Positions 15,507 through 23,182 of a stretch of DNA of 36,137 nucleotides are shown here, piece by piece. The notes under the pieces are model-generated. The model was not told the origin of the DNA. It made no database searches and saw only the letters and a list, made by a program, of their open reading frames with translations. The DNA is from Pseudomonadota bacterium (lineage in GTDB: Bacteria > Oederibacteriota > Muellerivitia > Muellerivitales > Muellerivitaceae), in the NCBI GenBank assembly GCA_021324075.1, contig JAJPJW010000028.1:1-36137 (forward strand). Direction: 5' to 3'. Each line of letters begins with the position of its first letter. Positions within the stretch are counted from its first letter, which is position 1. A program made the position numbers and the translations under genes.

Positions 15507-15745
15507 AAATCCTCCTTTCCTTTCTCATTCAATGCCCGAAAGAGCGAACAGGCACGGTGGAATTGTAACAGGGGTCGATTTGTTTCACAGGCCCTAAAGG
15601 TGTACCCCAGGCGGTTTTTACAATAAATTTCCCAGGCCGGAGCCCCCCAGAGGCGGTTTATGCCCGCCGGCGTCAGTTCCTGGCAGAGGAACCCGGTGAT
15701 GGCGTTGAAGCGGGGACGGTAGGCATCGGGCGGCACCAGGGCCAA
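15470..15745 (-). other. open frame of unknown status between the PUR-domain gene and the pentapeptide gene
   Basis: The frame is open from just after the PUR-domain gene stop (same frame, 33 bases before TTG 15745) to 15470. It contains a protein-like stretch, YRPRFNAITGFLCQELTP, then WGAPAWEIYCKNRLGYTF. After about residue 50 it runs over the candidate promoter and ribosome-binding site of the next gene, where the sequence looks non-coding. It may be a gene remnant or a short gene whose end is frameshifted. I recognise no family. Confidence 0.3.
15562..15590 (-). promoter_or_regulatory. candidate promoter of the pentapeptide-repeat gene
   Basis: On the minus strand CTGTGA and TACAAT are 17 bases apart, with the same -10 hexamer as the tRNA-Ser promoter. 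The -35 box is weak (three matches). The leader would be about 50 bases. Confidence 0.35.
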
Positions 15746-15775
15746 AACGAAGCCGGGCCAGGGGGCCGCCCTCTT

Positions 15776-16048
15776 TTACTGGGGATCGAGGGGTTTAATC
15801 GCCGGCTGTGGACTGTCGCTGGCCGGCTGATTTAAGGCCGCCTTGGCTTTTTGGTACTCTTCATCAAACCCCGGCATCAACTCCGGATAAAGGACGATTC
15901 TTTCCGTGCGGGACTTGCCTTTCTTGATCCGGACGTCCTCGATCAACAGGTAGCGCCCCGAATTGGGGGATTCCTTGACCGTGAACCGGTATTCGCCGCT
16001 TTTGACCTGGAGTGTTGATTCGAAGATTTTCTTGTTTTCCGATTCCAT
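15776..16048 (-). CDS. PUR-domain (DUF3276-like) nucleic-acid-binding protein
   Basis: The 90-residue protein has the single PUR repeat pattern: KIFESTLQVKSGEYRFTVKE, SGRYLLIEDVR, a basic turn KKGKSRTERIVLYPE, and a final helix GFDEEYQKAKAAL. This matches bacterial Pur-alpha-like proteins (DUF3276; Borrelia BpuR is one relative), small dimeric ssDNA/RNA-binding proteins. The C-terminal tail is Pro-rich. ATG 16048 has GGGGGAA 4 bases upstream. Its promoter region is shared with the divergent NHL-repeat lipoprotein gene. Confidence 0.8.
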   Translation of the reverse strand: MESENKKIFESTLQVKSGEYRFTVKESPNSGRYLLIEDVRIKKGKSRTERIVLYPELMPGFDEEYQKAKAALNQPASDSPQPAIKPLDPQ

Positions 16049-16185
16049 GGCTTCCCCCTTAGATAAGGGCTGCATCATAGCACCGTGCCCTGGAACGTGC
16101 CGTTGAACCCGCCCCGAGTCGATTGTTTTTTGGTCCGCCTTCCCCTAGAGTTATTCGCACTTCCCGACGAAAAAGGAGCCGCACC

Positions 16186-17106
16186 ATGAGATACCACTGG
16201 GGAGGACTTCTCCTCCTGATCCTGCCGGCCCTGGGACTGCTGAATACGGGCTGCCCCAGCAAAAGCTCCACTTCCTCTCCCTCGGGCCCCTCCGGACCAC
16301 CCTCTTATAGTTATGGGGTTTCTTTCGGGAACTCCGCGGCTACGACCATGAACGTGCCCAACGGCCTGGCCGTTTCGGGCAGCAACCTCTGGGTGGCCAA
16401 CGAAAACATCTTCGGCTACATCCAGGAATGGACCACCGCGGGAAGCGAAACCCTCTCCTCCACAACCTATAATTCCCACGCCTACAATTTTCCCCGGGAC
16501 GCGGCGGCCGGGCCGGACGGTTATATCTACATTGCGGATGGCAGCCACCTTGTGGTGGAACTCACCTCCACGGGGGGTTATGTGACGGTCTTTGGAACTA
16601 CCGAATTGGGCTCCGACGATCTGGACGGGGTGGCGGTGGGAAACACCGAGGCCTACCTGTTGGACGACACCGTGCCCCAGGTGGTGGCCTATACTATCGG
16701 CGGGTCGGGTGCCAGCAAGACCTTCACCAGCCCCGTCAGCTTCGGGACCGCCTCGCTCGGGGCCTTCCCCCGCGGAATTGGGCTGGATGGCTCAAGCAAT
16801 GTCTATGTCGCCGATTATTCCAACGACCGCATCGTGAAATTCAACAGCGCGGGCGTTAGCCAAACCGTTGTCACCCTGGTTTCCAGCGGCGTGCCCACGG
16901 GCGCTGCGGTGGACGGGGCCGGTTATCTTTACGTTTCCGATAACCACAATCACGAGGTCCAGATGTTCGATTCCATGGGCGGGACGGTGACCCAATTCGG
17001 TGCTGCGGACCTTGCGGCCGCCGACGGCATCGCGATAGACTCCTCGGGTAACCTCTACGTGTCGGACGGCGTGAATAACCGGGTCGTGAAGTTCAATCGG
17101 AATTAA
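16186..17106 (+). CDS. NHL-repeat beta-propeller lipoprotein
   Basis: The 306-residue product has a lipoprotein signal, GGLLLLILPALGLLNTGCPS, with lipobox NTGC. After a Ser-rich linker come NHL-type blades: NVPNGLAVSGSNLWVAN, FPRDAAAGPDGYIYIADG, FPRGIGLDGSSNVYVADYS, VPTGAAVDGAGYLYVSDN and AADGIAIDSSGNLYVSDG, the last closing with NNRVVKFNRN. About six blades would make one propeller on the cell surface or in the periplasm, with an unknown ligand. ATG 16186 has AAAGGAG 8 bases upstream. The final 190 bases are duplicated at 17764-17953. Confidence 0.88.
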   Translation: MRYHWGGLLLLILPALGLLNTGCPSKSSTSSPSGPSGPPSYSYGVSFGNSAATTMNVPNGLAVSGSNLWVANENIFGYIQEWTTAGSETLSSTTYNSHAYNFPRDAAAGPDGYIYIADGSHLVVELTSTGGYVTVFGTTELGSDDLDGVAVGNTEAYLLDDTVPQVVAYTIGGSGASKTFTSPVSFGTASLGAFPRGIGLDGSSNVYVADYSNDRIVKFNSAGVSQTVVTLVSSGVPTGAAVDGAGYLYVSDNHNHEVQMFDSMGGTVTQFGAADLAAADGIAIDSSGNLYVSDGVNNRVVKFNRN

Positions 17107-17117
17107 GGCACTTGCAT

Positions 17118-17729
17118 ATGAAAAAAAGCCTCCTCACCTTCGCGCTTCTATTCACACCTTTTCTTTTACAGTTCGCCTGCGGGCCCAAGGCCCCAACCAC
17201 CCCGGCCCCTTCCGACACCCCCACTTCCACGCCCACAAACCTGAACGGTTATACTTCCACCCCCAGCTATACCCCGACCTATACCCTAACCCCCACCGCG
17301 ACCAATATGGCGGGCTATACCTCGACGCCTTCCTCCCCGACGGCGACCTACACGTTTACGCTTTCCTACACCCCCACCAAAACATTTACGTCCACCTACA
17401 CCCCCACTTCCACCCCGACGACGACCCCGACCGCCACCCCCACCGCCACACCCGTGCCTCCGTCGATCTTTCCCATCCCCCCCCAGACCGCTTCCGACAG
17501 CGGCTCTCCCGTCCACATCACCTTGGGCGCCGCGGACATTTACGGCAATGCCGTCGTCTTCACCATGTACTCCCTGCCGACCCACGGAATCGCGAGCATC
17601 ACGGGGAACACCCTTACCTATACGCCCCCTGGCAGCTATACGGGGGTGGACACTCTTTCCTTCAAAGCCACCGACGGGGTCACGGGCGCCTTCTCGACCG
17701 AGGCCGTCACCATCACCGACACCCCTTAG
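17118..17729 (+). CDS. lipoprotein with Thr-Pro linker and Ig-like domain
   Basis: The 203-residue protein has a lipoprotein signal (SLLTFALLFTPFLLQFACG) and a long low-complexity linker of TPT/STPT units (about residues 28-115). A single Ig/cadherin-like domain follows (PPQTASDSGSPVHITLGAAD, then GNTLTYTPPGSYTGVDTLSF and FKATDGVTG). Such domains usually repeat many times in adhesins; here translation stops after one, just before a fragment of the neighbouring NHL gene. So the gene may be truncated by rearrangement. It begins 11 bases after the NHL lipoprotein gene and probably shares its transcript. Confidence 0.78.
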   Translation: MKKSLLTFALLFTPFLLQFACGPKAPTTPAPSDTPTSTPTNLNGYTSTPSYTPTYTLTPTATNMAGYTSTPSSPTATYTFTLSYTPTKTFTSTYTPTSTPTTTPTATPTATPVPPSIFPIPPQTASDSGSPVHITLGAADIYGNAVVFTMYSLPTHGIASITGNTLTYTPPGSYTGVDTLSFKATDGVTGAFSTEAVTITDTP

Positions 17730-17758
17730 CGGGCCGATGGAATTCCTCCCCCAGTCGA

Positions 17759-17953
17759 ATGGGGCCCGGGTACCTTTACGCGGCGGACAACCACAACCAC
17801 GAAGTCCAGATGTTCGATTCCATGGGCGCGACGGTGACCCAATTTGGCGCGGCGGACCTTGCGGCCGCCGACGACATCGCCCTGGACTCCTCGAATAACC
17901 TCTACGTGTCAGACGGCGTGAATAACCGGGTTGTGAAGTTCAACCGTAACTAG
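17759..17953 (+). pseudogene. duplicated 3' end of the NHL lipoprotein gene
   Basis: From about 17764 to the stop at 17953 the sequence is nearly identical to 16917-17106, including EVQMFDSMG, TQFGAADLAAAD and NNRVVKFNRN. It lacks a signal peptide, the first blades and a ribosome-binding site. Differences such as GCGATAG/GCCCTGG show it has begun to diverge. It is a remnant of a tandem NHL-protein copy, most of which has been lost or replaced. Confidence 0.85.
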
Positions 17954-18029
17954 CGGGGGACACCTAAAGTATATTCTTTAGGCCTGAACCCTTTATTGTT
18001 TTGTGAAGTTGTGGTTTCTTAGGGAAGAA

Positions 18030-19100
18030 TTACAAATTTTCTATCGTTATTTTTTTATTAAAGACTTCGCGTAAAAGAACGCTAAGTCTGAATTTAATTG
18101 CATAAGCGTCATTGGGTGATTGTGCATAACGGTCAAATTCAATCAAATCATAATTTGCGCCGCCAATATCCGTTTCTGCTTTTTGTCTATTCTCCTCACG
18201 CACCATTTCGAAGTCGCCCAGTTTTTTTCTAGTAATGGCTGAGCCCCATCCTTCGTTACGGGCAATTCGAAACAAGTGGTAATAGAGAGTGACAATGCCC
18301 ACTTGGCGAAGGAGCGGATCTTTGTGAGTAAAGACCTTTGACATCAGGCGCACATTTTCTTGAGCAGTTTCTAGGAAACTTGGCATCTTGGTCCGGGGCT
18401 TGCTTGCGTGATCCTTAACGAACTTATCAAGATAAGCTTTTTTTGTATCCACTACCTTATTCTCGGATTCGGCTAATAAAAATTTTGTAGATAGATCGTA
18501 ATGACGATAGCGTTTGTTAGGGAAAGGGAGCCGATTCTTAAAGAAATCGTCTGAAGCCAGAGTTCGAATAGCAGCGGGTAAAGGGCCGCCAAAGGCATTT
18601 CGCTTTTCGGGGGCCGATAGAGGAGCGGATTCATTTAACCGCGAAAACATCTCTTCAATCATTTCGAGCTCGTCGGTTTCGATACAAACAATATTTAGTG
18701 GGAACCCGTCAAATTGAACCTTGAGATCAGGATATGACGTTCCTAGTTCGGAATACTTCATATTGCCGGCTTCGATTGAAGAATTCCTGAAATATTCAAA
18801 ATCCTCATCTAAGGCAATACTTCCATCGATAAAAGCCCATAGCGTTTCTAAACGCTGTTTCCCGTCAATGATTGCGTAATCATAGGATTTCCCGTTTTTT
18901 TTCAAGGGATTGTTGAACTTGTGAAAATAAATTTTAGGTATATCAAAATCATTAAGAATCGAATCTATAAGCAATTGACGTTTGTCGAATGGCCAAATAT
19001 CGCTCAGCCTCTGGTAATCGGGCCTAAGTTGGATGCGATCACGCATCCTATAGATGTTCCAAATGGTCGCGTTATGAAAGGTAGAGATTTCAAATTTCAT
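18030..19100 (-). CDS. DUF262 (GmrS-like) protein, partner of an FRG-domain gene
   Basis: The 356-residue protein carries a DUF262/ParB-like nucleotide-hydrolase fold. LRPDYQRLSDIWPFDKRQLLIDSIL and FDIPKIYF are followed by the catalytic-type motif IIDGKQRLETL (about 77-87), and later by the FSRLNES motif. In GmrSD enzymes DUF262 binds and hydrolyses nucleotides to gate a DUF1524 HNH nuclease. No DUF1524 domain (HxxP/N...H) is seen here or in the neighbours, so an effector must lie elsewhere or in the helical C-terminal half. ATG 19100 overlaps the FRG gene by 11 bases. Base composition is markedly AT-richer than the rest of the window, which indicates transfer. An antiviral role is an inference from the location beside a restriction system. 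Confidence 0.85.
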   Translation of the reverse strand: MKFEISTFHNATIWNIYRMRDRIQLRPDYQRLSDIWPFDKRQLLIDSILNDFDIPKIYFHKFNNPLKKNGKSYDYAIIDGKQRLETLWAFIDGSIALDEDFEYFRNSSIEAGNMKYSELGTSYPDLKVQFDGFPLNIVCIETDELEMIEEMFSRLNESAPLSAPEKRNAFGGPLPAAIRTLASDDFFKNRLPFPNKRYRHYDLSTKFLLAESENKVVDTKKAYLDKFVKDHASKPRTKMPSFLETAQENVRLMSKVFTHKDPLLRQVGIVTLYYHLFRIARNEGWGSAITRKKLGDFEMVREENRQKAETDIGGANYDLIEFDRYAQSPNDAYAIKFRLSVLLREVFNKKITIENL

Positions 19101-19842
19101 CTAGAAGCTCCCTGGTCAAATCCGCTACTTTGTCAAGTTCTGGGAACAAGGTTAATGTCGTGAACCCCAAATGCTTCAACTCTTTAATAATTCCCTTTTT
19201 GGCCCCGCTGGGAATAACCCATCTCCAAACGTGTTTTCTGTCGGCAATTTTCTCGATAGGGGTGTGTACCGTTTGATTTATTGTGAAAGTGCCCTGCTGG
19301 GCGGCCATGCGTGGGGTATTTCTTGGTCCAATTATAGCAACGGGTAATAACTTAGAAGGATTTTGTTGGGTCCTGCTGGGGAGGTAACTATCCAACACTT
19401 GGTCTTTACCGAAGCTGGGAATTTCTTCGCCAAAATCGAATTTAATGTTAGCCGCTTTGTTCAAGGCTATTGGATCGAGACACCAAACCGCGCCGTCGGT
19501 TCTTAAACGGCCGGGAGAATGAACGGCGAAATAGAGAGCCACCAAAGGGCTTTCGCTCCAATCGAGGAGGCGGGTTTGAGCCCGGTGATGTTGCATTAGA
19601 AAAAGCCACTCCCATTCTTCCATTCGTTGACCCTGCAGGTGCGGGGTCGCATTTTGCATAAATCGCTTTATAAGGGCGCTCTCGGCGACAAGGAATTTTC
19701 TTTCGCGGGCCAAACTTGGGACAAGTTTCCAGTCTTTTTTAGAGTGGCCTCGAAACCATATTGGCCCATTGCGATCAATCTGCGTTTTTAGAGCAGTGAT
19801 CATTTCTGCGACGGATCTAATTTTTCTGTCAGGGTGTCTCAT
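19090..19842 (-). CDS. FRG-domain protein
   Basis: The 250-residue protein has the FRG signature near the N-terminus (PIWFRGHS, F30-R31-G32) and its second conserved block, QHHRAQTRLLDWSESPLVALYFA (about 85-107, written here in part). A third region, GTFTINQTVHTPIE, also fits the family. FRG domains are of uncertain biochemistry and occur repeatedly in phage-defence neighbourhoods and toxins. Translation of the next gene (DUF262) is coupled by an 11-base overlap, so the two probably work together. No strong ribosome-binding site precedes ATG 19842. The gene is AT-rich compared with the flanks. Confidence 0.85.
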   Translation of the reverse strand: MRHPDRKIRSVAEMITALKTQIDRNGPIWFRGHSKKDWKLVPSLARERKFLVAESALIKRFMQNATPHLQGQRMEEWEWLFLMQHHRAQTRLLDWSESPLVALYFAVHSPGRLRTDGAVWCLDPIALNKAANIKFDFGEEIPSFGKDQVLDSYLPSRTQQNPSKLLPVAIIGPRNTPRMAAQQGTFTINQTVHTPIEKIADRKHVWRWVIPSGAKKGIIKELKHLGFTTLTLFPELDKVADLTRELLDEI

Positions 19843-19957
19843 TTAGGAAATTTTACATCCTTTACAATACTATGTTTATAAATTGTGCCCTTTTAATTTA
19901 ACCATAAGCATTCCCTTCGAGCTTGCGCCCTAAGGGTAAAGCGATACTTGCCGAAAT

Positions 19958-20758
19958 CTAAAGCCGTCGAAACGGTGGCCGTCGCGGAGGCCTCATAAGT
20001 TTTCTAAACAGCTGTGGATCAAGCTGTCTTAATGCATTAATGTTTAAAGTCGCTCTTTGAATGGGAGGTTGAGGCAGGGGCTGACGCGTTTGAATGGGTT
20101 GTGGCGGCCTAGAGGCCGCTTCCACAAAATGCTCACGTGCCATTGCCACAATCACGGCATTTCCTTCTCTGCGGCCCGGAAGGAGTTGCCAAAGCGGATT
20201 TCGTATTGCGTCAGGTGCATTAGTCACTACCGTACCTAGAAAGTCAAAAAACACAGGTACCGGACAATTGAGCCATAGGGCAGGAAAAGATTCTTCAGGA
20301 TTGGGTGAAAGATAGTAGCCCTGTGTAGTTGTACGTTTGAAGTTCTTCAGTCCATTTTGAAAACGAGGGTAATCTTTTTTTAGACGAATGCCATCGACAA
20401 CCCAAACGATCTTCTTATGGAAATTCTCGCGCACTTCACGTTCTTTTGGTTCAAGATGTGAATGTTGAAACTCAAGTACAAGGCCGTGTGGGGTGCGGAT
20501 ATCTGCGATGTGCTTCTCGCCTGATTCGTCGTGCTGGACATACTCTCGCCAATCGGAAGGAAACCTATTTTTCCAATCTCGGTGCCACTGGGTCTCATTT
20601 TCTTTCCAGGAATCGCAATTCTTGAGGCCTTCGTGAGCCCAATGGTGAATCCTTCGCGTCCCGCACTTAGCAATAACGGTTGTGTGGCAAATAGGGCATA
20701 AGGCCTTTGCCTTTGGCGAAGGTTCAATCCGCTGATCATTTTTAAGGGCATATTGCAT
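19958..20758 (-). CDS. CoiA-like nuclease-domain protein
   Basis: The 266-residue protein resembles competence protein CoiA. The N-terminus has a zinc-ribbon-like CPICHTTVIAKCG followed by RRIHHWAHEG. The nuclease region shows WHRDWKNRFP, KHIADIRTPHG and VLEFQHSHL, which gives a PD-(D/E)xK layout with Asp in ADIR and Glu/Gln in LEFQ. The C-terminus is Pro/Gln- and Arg-rich. It starts 12 bases after vsr and is on the same strand, so it is part of the restriction operon rather than of a competence locus. It may assist restriction or process cleaved DNA; that is inference. Confidence 0.78.
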   Translation of the reverse strand: MQYALKNDQRIEPSPKAKALCPICHTTVIAKCGTRRIHHWAHEGLKNCDSWKENETQWHRDWKNRFPSDWREYVQHDESGEKHIADIRTPHGLVLEFQHSHLEPKEREVRENFHKKIVWVVDGIRLKKDYPRFQNGLKNFKRTTTQGYYLSPNPEESFPALWLNCPVPVFFDFLGTVVTNAPDAIRNPLWQLLPGRREGNAVIVAMAREHFVEAASRPPQPIQTRQPLPQPPIQRATLNINALRQLDPQLFRKLMRPPRRPPFRRL

Positions 20759-20770
20759 ACGTTGTTCTCA

Positions 20771-21232
20771 CTAGTTTGATAAAGAGGCTTTGATCGTTTT
20801 TATTAACTCGTAAGATTTGTTTCGAACATCATGTTCCCAAAACCTAAGAACTGTCCAACCAGTTCTTCTTAGGTAAGTTTGAGTTCTTTTGTCCCGGCGA
20901 CGGTTTCCCTCGATTTTGTCCTTCCAGAATTTATTTTTCATTTGGTGTTTCCACCGGGGAAATTGCCAGCCGTGCCAGAAATCCCCATCCAGGAAGACGC
21001 AAACTTTTTCTTTCTCGAAAACAATGTCGGGGGTTCCGCGGATGGCTTTGACGTGGGTTTTGAATTTGCGGGACGTGGATTTTTTGAGGAGGCGAAGGAA
21101 GGATTTCTCTAAGCCGGTATTCTTGGACCTGATCTTCGACATCAGACTGGAGCGTTGTTGCTTGGAGAGCTTATCCTTTCGCCTCCGCTTTTTATAATTC
21201 CTGCCGACATAGTTTTTGATACTTGATGACAA
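20771..21232 (-). CDS. vsr: Vsr (very short patch repair) endonuclease
   Basis: This 153-residue protein nicks beside T:G mismatches that arise by deamination of 5-methylcytosine. Motifs are MSKIRSKNTGLEKSFLRLL, HVKAIRGTPDIVFEKEKV (catalytic Asp in PDIVF), FLDGDFWHGWQFPRWK, NRRRDKRTQTYLRRTGW and VLRFWEHDV. The zinc-site Cys residues of E. coli Vsr are not seen. TTG 21232 is the likely start. It sits 12 bases after the restriction enzyme gene, where a C5-methyltransferase makes Vsr useful. A long basic N-terminal extension precedes the core. Confidence 0.92.
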   Translation of the reverse strand: MSSSIKNYVGRNYKKRRRKDKLSKQQRSSLMSKIRSKNTGLEKSFLRLLKKSTSRKFKTHVKAIRGTPDIVFEKEKVCVFLDGDFWHGWQFPRWKHQMKNKFWKDKIEGNRRRDKRTQTYLRRTGWTVLRFWEHDVRNKSYELIKTIKASLSN

Positions 21233-21244
21233 ATGTGTTCACCT

Positions 21245-21859
21245 TCATTCCTTGCCCTTCAGGAAGAAATCCTCGATGTCCTTGAGGATTTGTTTTTCTG
21301 ATTTCGCGCTTGGTTGGCATTTGGCCGCCCAAGCCCTGCCGGGATGTACGGTGTCCCAATTCGGGCGCTTGCCCTCATATCGGCCTTTTCCCGGGTCATG
21401 ATTCCCGAAGCCCTCGACTACCGCGTTCCAAAGAGGATTGAACTTGGTGATAAGTAGGGTTTCCCCCAGGGGGATCCAAATATCGTCCACAACGAGGTAA
21501 CGACAAGTGAAATCTTTAATATCCAGGTTCTTAACAAGCTCGATGCTCTCGGCGTGTTCGCTGAGGCGGGTGTAAAGAACGCTCCCCGCGCTTTCCTCTA
21601 GATCACGGGCACCCTTGCGGCCACCTGAGGGGATAGCCTTTCCAACATAGATTGGTTGTTTGGGGTCCTTTCTTTTATTCTTTGCGGCTATTGGTCTATA
21701 GGCAGGGAAGTCACCGGAATAATAAATGACGTAAATCCCTGCACCCTCAAAGCTCTTATCGATGGGCATGGCTTGGGCCGGGCGTTCTAATAACGCCTTT
21801 TCAACGCTCTCGCCCAGGTTCTTTTTATCGAGAGGGTTATAGATCTTCTCGTCGCTCAA
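21245..21859 (-). CDS. Eco29kI-family type II restriction endonuclease (GIY-YIG)
   Basis: The 204-residue protein follows the Eco29kI family from end to end. GIYVIYYSGDFPAY (GIY motif, Tyr43) and PIYVGKAIPSGGRKG (YIG-like, Tyr71) come first. Arg98 and His102 are in LYTRLSEHAESI, Glu133 in IPLGETLLI, and Asn153 in GFGNHDPGKGRY. These correspond to the catalytic set of R.Eco29kI. That enzyme cuts CCGCGG, so the same or a related site is expected but not proven. TTG 21859 overlaps the methyltransferase stop as TTGA, with AGGA 7 bases upstream, so synthesis is coupled to and follows the methyltransferase. Confidence 0.93.
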   Translation of the reverse strand: MSDEKIYNPLDKKNLGESVEKALLERPAQAMPIDKSFEGAGIYVIYYSGDFPAYRPIAAKNKRKDPKQPIYVGKAIPSGGRKGARDLEESAGSVLYTRLSEHAESIELVKNLDIKDFTCRYLVVDDIWIPLGETLLITKFNPLWNAVVEGFGNHDPGKGRYEGKRPNWDTVHPGRAWAAKCQPSAKSEKQILKDIEDFFLKGKE

Positions 21860-23052
21860 GCGGTTTTCCTGATTGGGACAACCTTTTTGCCAAGGCTATC
21901 CAGTTTCTCCTTAACGCTTTTCGCCACCACGTAACCCAAGGTAACAGGAACGGCGTTCCCCAATTGGCGCATGGATTCGGTCCAAGAGCCCTTGAATTGG
22001 TAATTGTCGGGAAAGGCCTGGAGGCGGGCGGCCTCGCGGACCGTAAAGTAACGCATACGGCCATTCGGGTGGGCGAGGGTGTTCTCGCCGCCTGGAACCC
22101 CATGATCGCCGGCCTTGAGGGTCTTCGCCGGCTCATCAAGGGGGCTTCCTGTATGGCCGGGGTATTTCTTGGCAGAATTGGTGGGGTAGTGGTTGAGGAT
22201 CTTCCCATCCTCGGAGGGCTCGGGAAGGTCCGAAATCGCATCCCGAACAGTTCGCCAAGGTTTTTGGGGCGGCTTAAAAAGGGTGGCTTCCATCCTGGCC
22301 ACGGTGGCTTTGAGGCCCCGGGGAACGTTCGGACGGTCGGCTTTCGGGATTTTATGATTCTTCCAATACTCGCCCGACACCCACTTGGAATAGATCAAGG
22401 CCTCTTGGGAATGGGTCGGCTTGGGGAAGGACCATTCTAGGCCTAGGTTGCTACGGAACCCGACCACGAAAACCCGGTCCCGCTTTTGGGGGACCCCATA
22501 ATCGGCGGCGTTCAAGACCTGGAAAACCACGTTGTAATGGAGGCCGCTACACTTGCCGCGCGTGTGGTATTCCTCAAGGCGGGCGTGGTGTTCCTGCCAT
22601 TTCTCATCATTCCTTTTTAAGACCTCGGGATAGGTGAGCTGGAGGACGATATAACCGAAGTAGTTACCGAAGGAGGGCCGGAGGAGGCCCCGGACATTCT
22701 CAAAGATGAAGGCGCGGGGAGCGGCTTGGAGTACGGCCCTAACGGCCTCGGGGAACATATCCCGGCTATCGGTCGGTCCATTGTGTTTCCCGCCCAGGGA
22801 GAAGGGTTGGCAAGGGGGGCCACCGGCCACTAAGTCGAGCTTGCCCCGGTAGCGGGCGAAGTCCACGCCACGGACATCTTTTTGGGAGACTTCCGGCCAT
22901 TTCGCCACGGGCTTAACGCCCCGCTTCTGGTTCTCGCGGACGGTATCGCAAGCATCTTGGTTCCATTCAACGATTAGTTCATGGGAAAAACCAGCCTTGG
23001 AAACTCCCATTCCTAGACCGCCTGCACCCGCGAAAAGCTCTAAGGCCCTCAT
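21856..23052 (-). CDS. DNA (cytosine-5) methyltransferase
   Basis: The 398-residue enzyme transfers methyl from S-adenosylmethionine to C5 of cytosine and should protect the host from the adjacent nuclease. Motif I is FAGAGGLGMG (7-16), motif IV is GGPPCQPFS with catalytic Cys81, motif VI is ENVRGL (118-123), motif VIII is QKRDRVFVVG, and motifs IX-X are REAARLQAFPDNY and MRQLGNAVPV. The variable region between VIII and IX would set specificity. ATG 23052 has GGGGGGA upstream; an in-frame ATG at 23100 lacks homology. It heads the unidirectional run M-R-vsr-CoiA-like. Confidence 0.95.
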   Translation of the reverse strand: MRALELFAGAGGLGMGVSKAGFSHELIVEWNQDACDTVRENQKRGVKPVAKWPEVSQKDVRGVDFARYRGKLDLVAGGPPCQPFSLGGKHNGPTDSRDMFPEAVRAVLQAAPRAFIFENVRGLLRPSFGNYFGYIVLQLTYPEVLKRNDEKWQEHHARLEEYHTRGKCSGLHYNVVFQVLNAADYGVPQKRDRVFVVGFRSNLGLEWSFPKPTHSQEALIYSKWVSGEYWKNHKIPKADRPNVPRGLKATVARMEATLFKPPQKPWRTVRDAISDLPEPSEDGKILNHYPTNSAKKYPGHTGSPLDEPAKTLKAGDHGVPGGENTLAHPNGRMRYFTVREAARLQAFPDNYQFKGSWTESMRQLGNAVPVTLGYVVAKSVKEKLDSLGKKVVPIRKTA

Positions 23053-23182
23053 GCGTCCCCCCGAAAAATCAATGGTATTCGCCCAAACATTTAGGCGCAT
23101 TTTACTTTAAAAACTAAATTCCAGCCATAAAAAGAATACACTCGTATACCAAAAGAAATTGGTTAAAAACCAAAGAAGTTCA

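Noticed and set aside
15376-15597. Plus-strand frame with LTPFN repeats
   Set aside because: It is the antisense image of the NGVKL repeat and lacks a ribosome-binding site.
14607-15626. Plus-strand open frame that crosses the pentapeptide gene
   Set aside because: It passes through the terminator and the antisense of the repeat; the minus-strand gene has the ribosome-binding site.
17286-17585. Gly/Arg-rich minus-strand frame
   Set aside because: It is antisense to the Thr-Pro linker of the Ig-like lipoprotein and is only low complexity.
17963-17982. CCTAAAG-N6-CTTTAGG hairpin considered as a terminator
   Set aside because: The stem is short and AT-rich and no T-tract follows on either strand.
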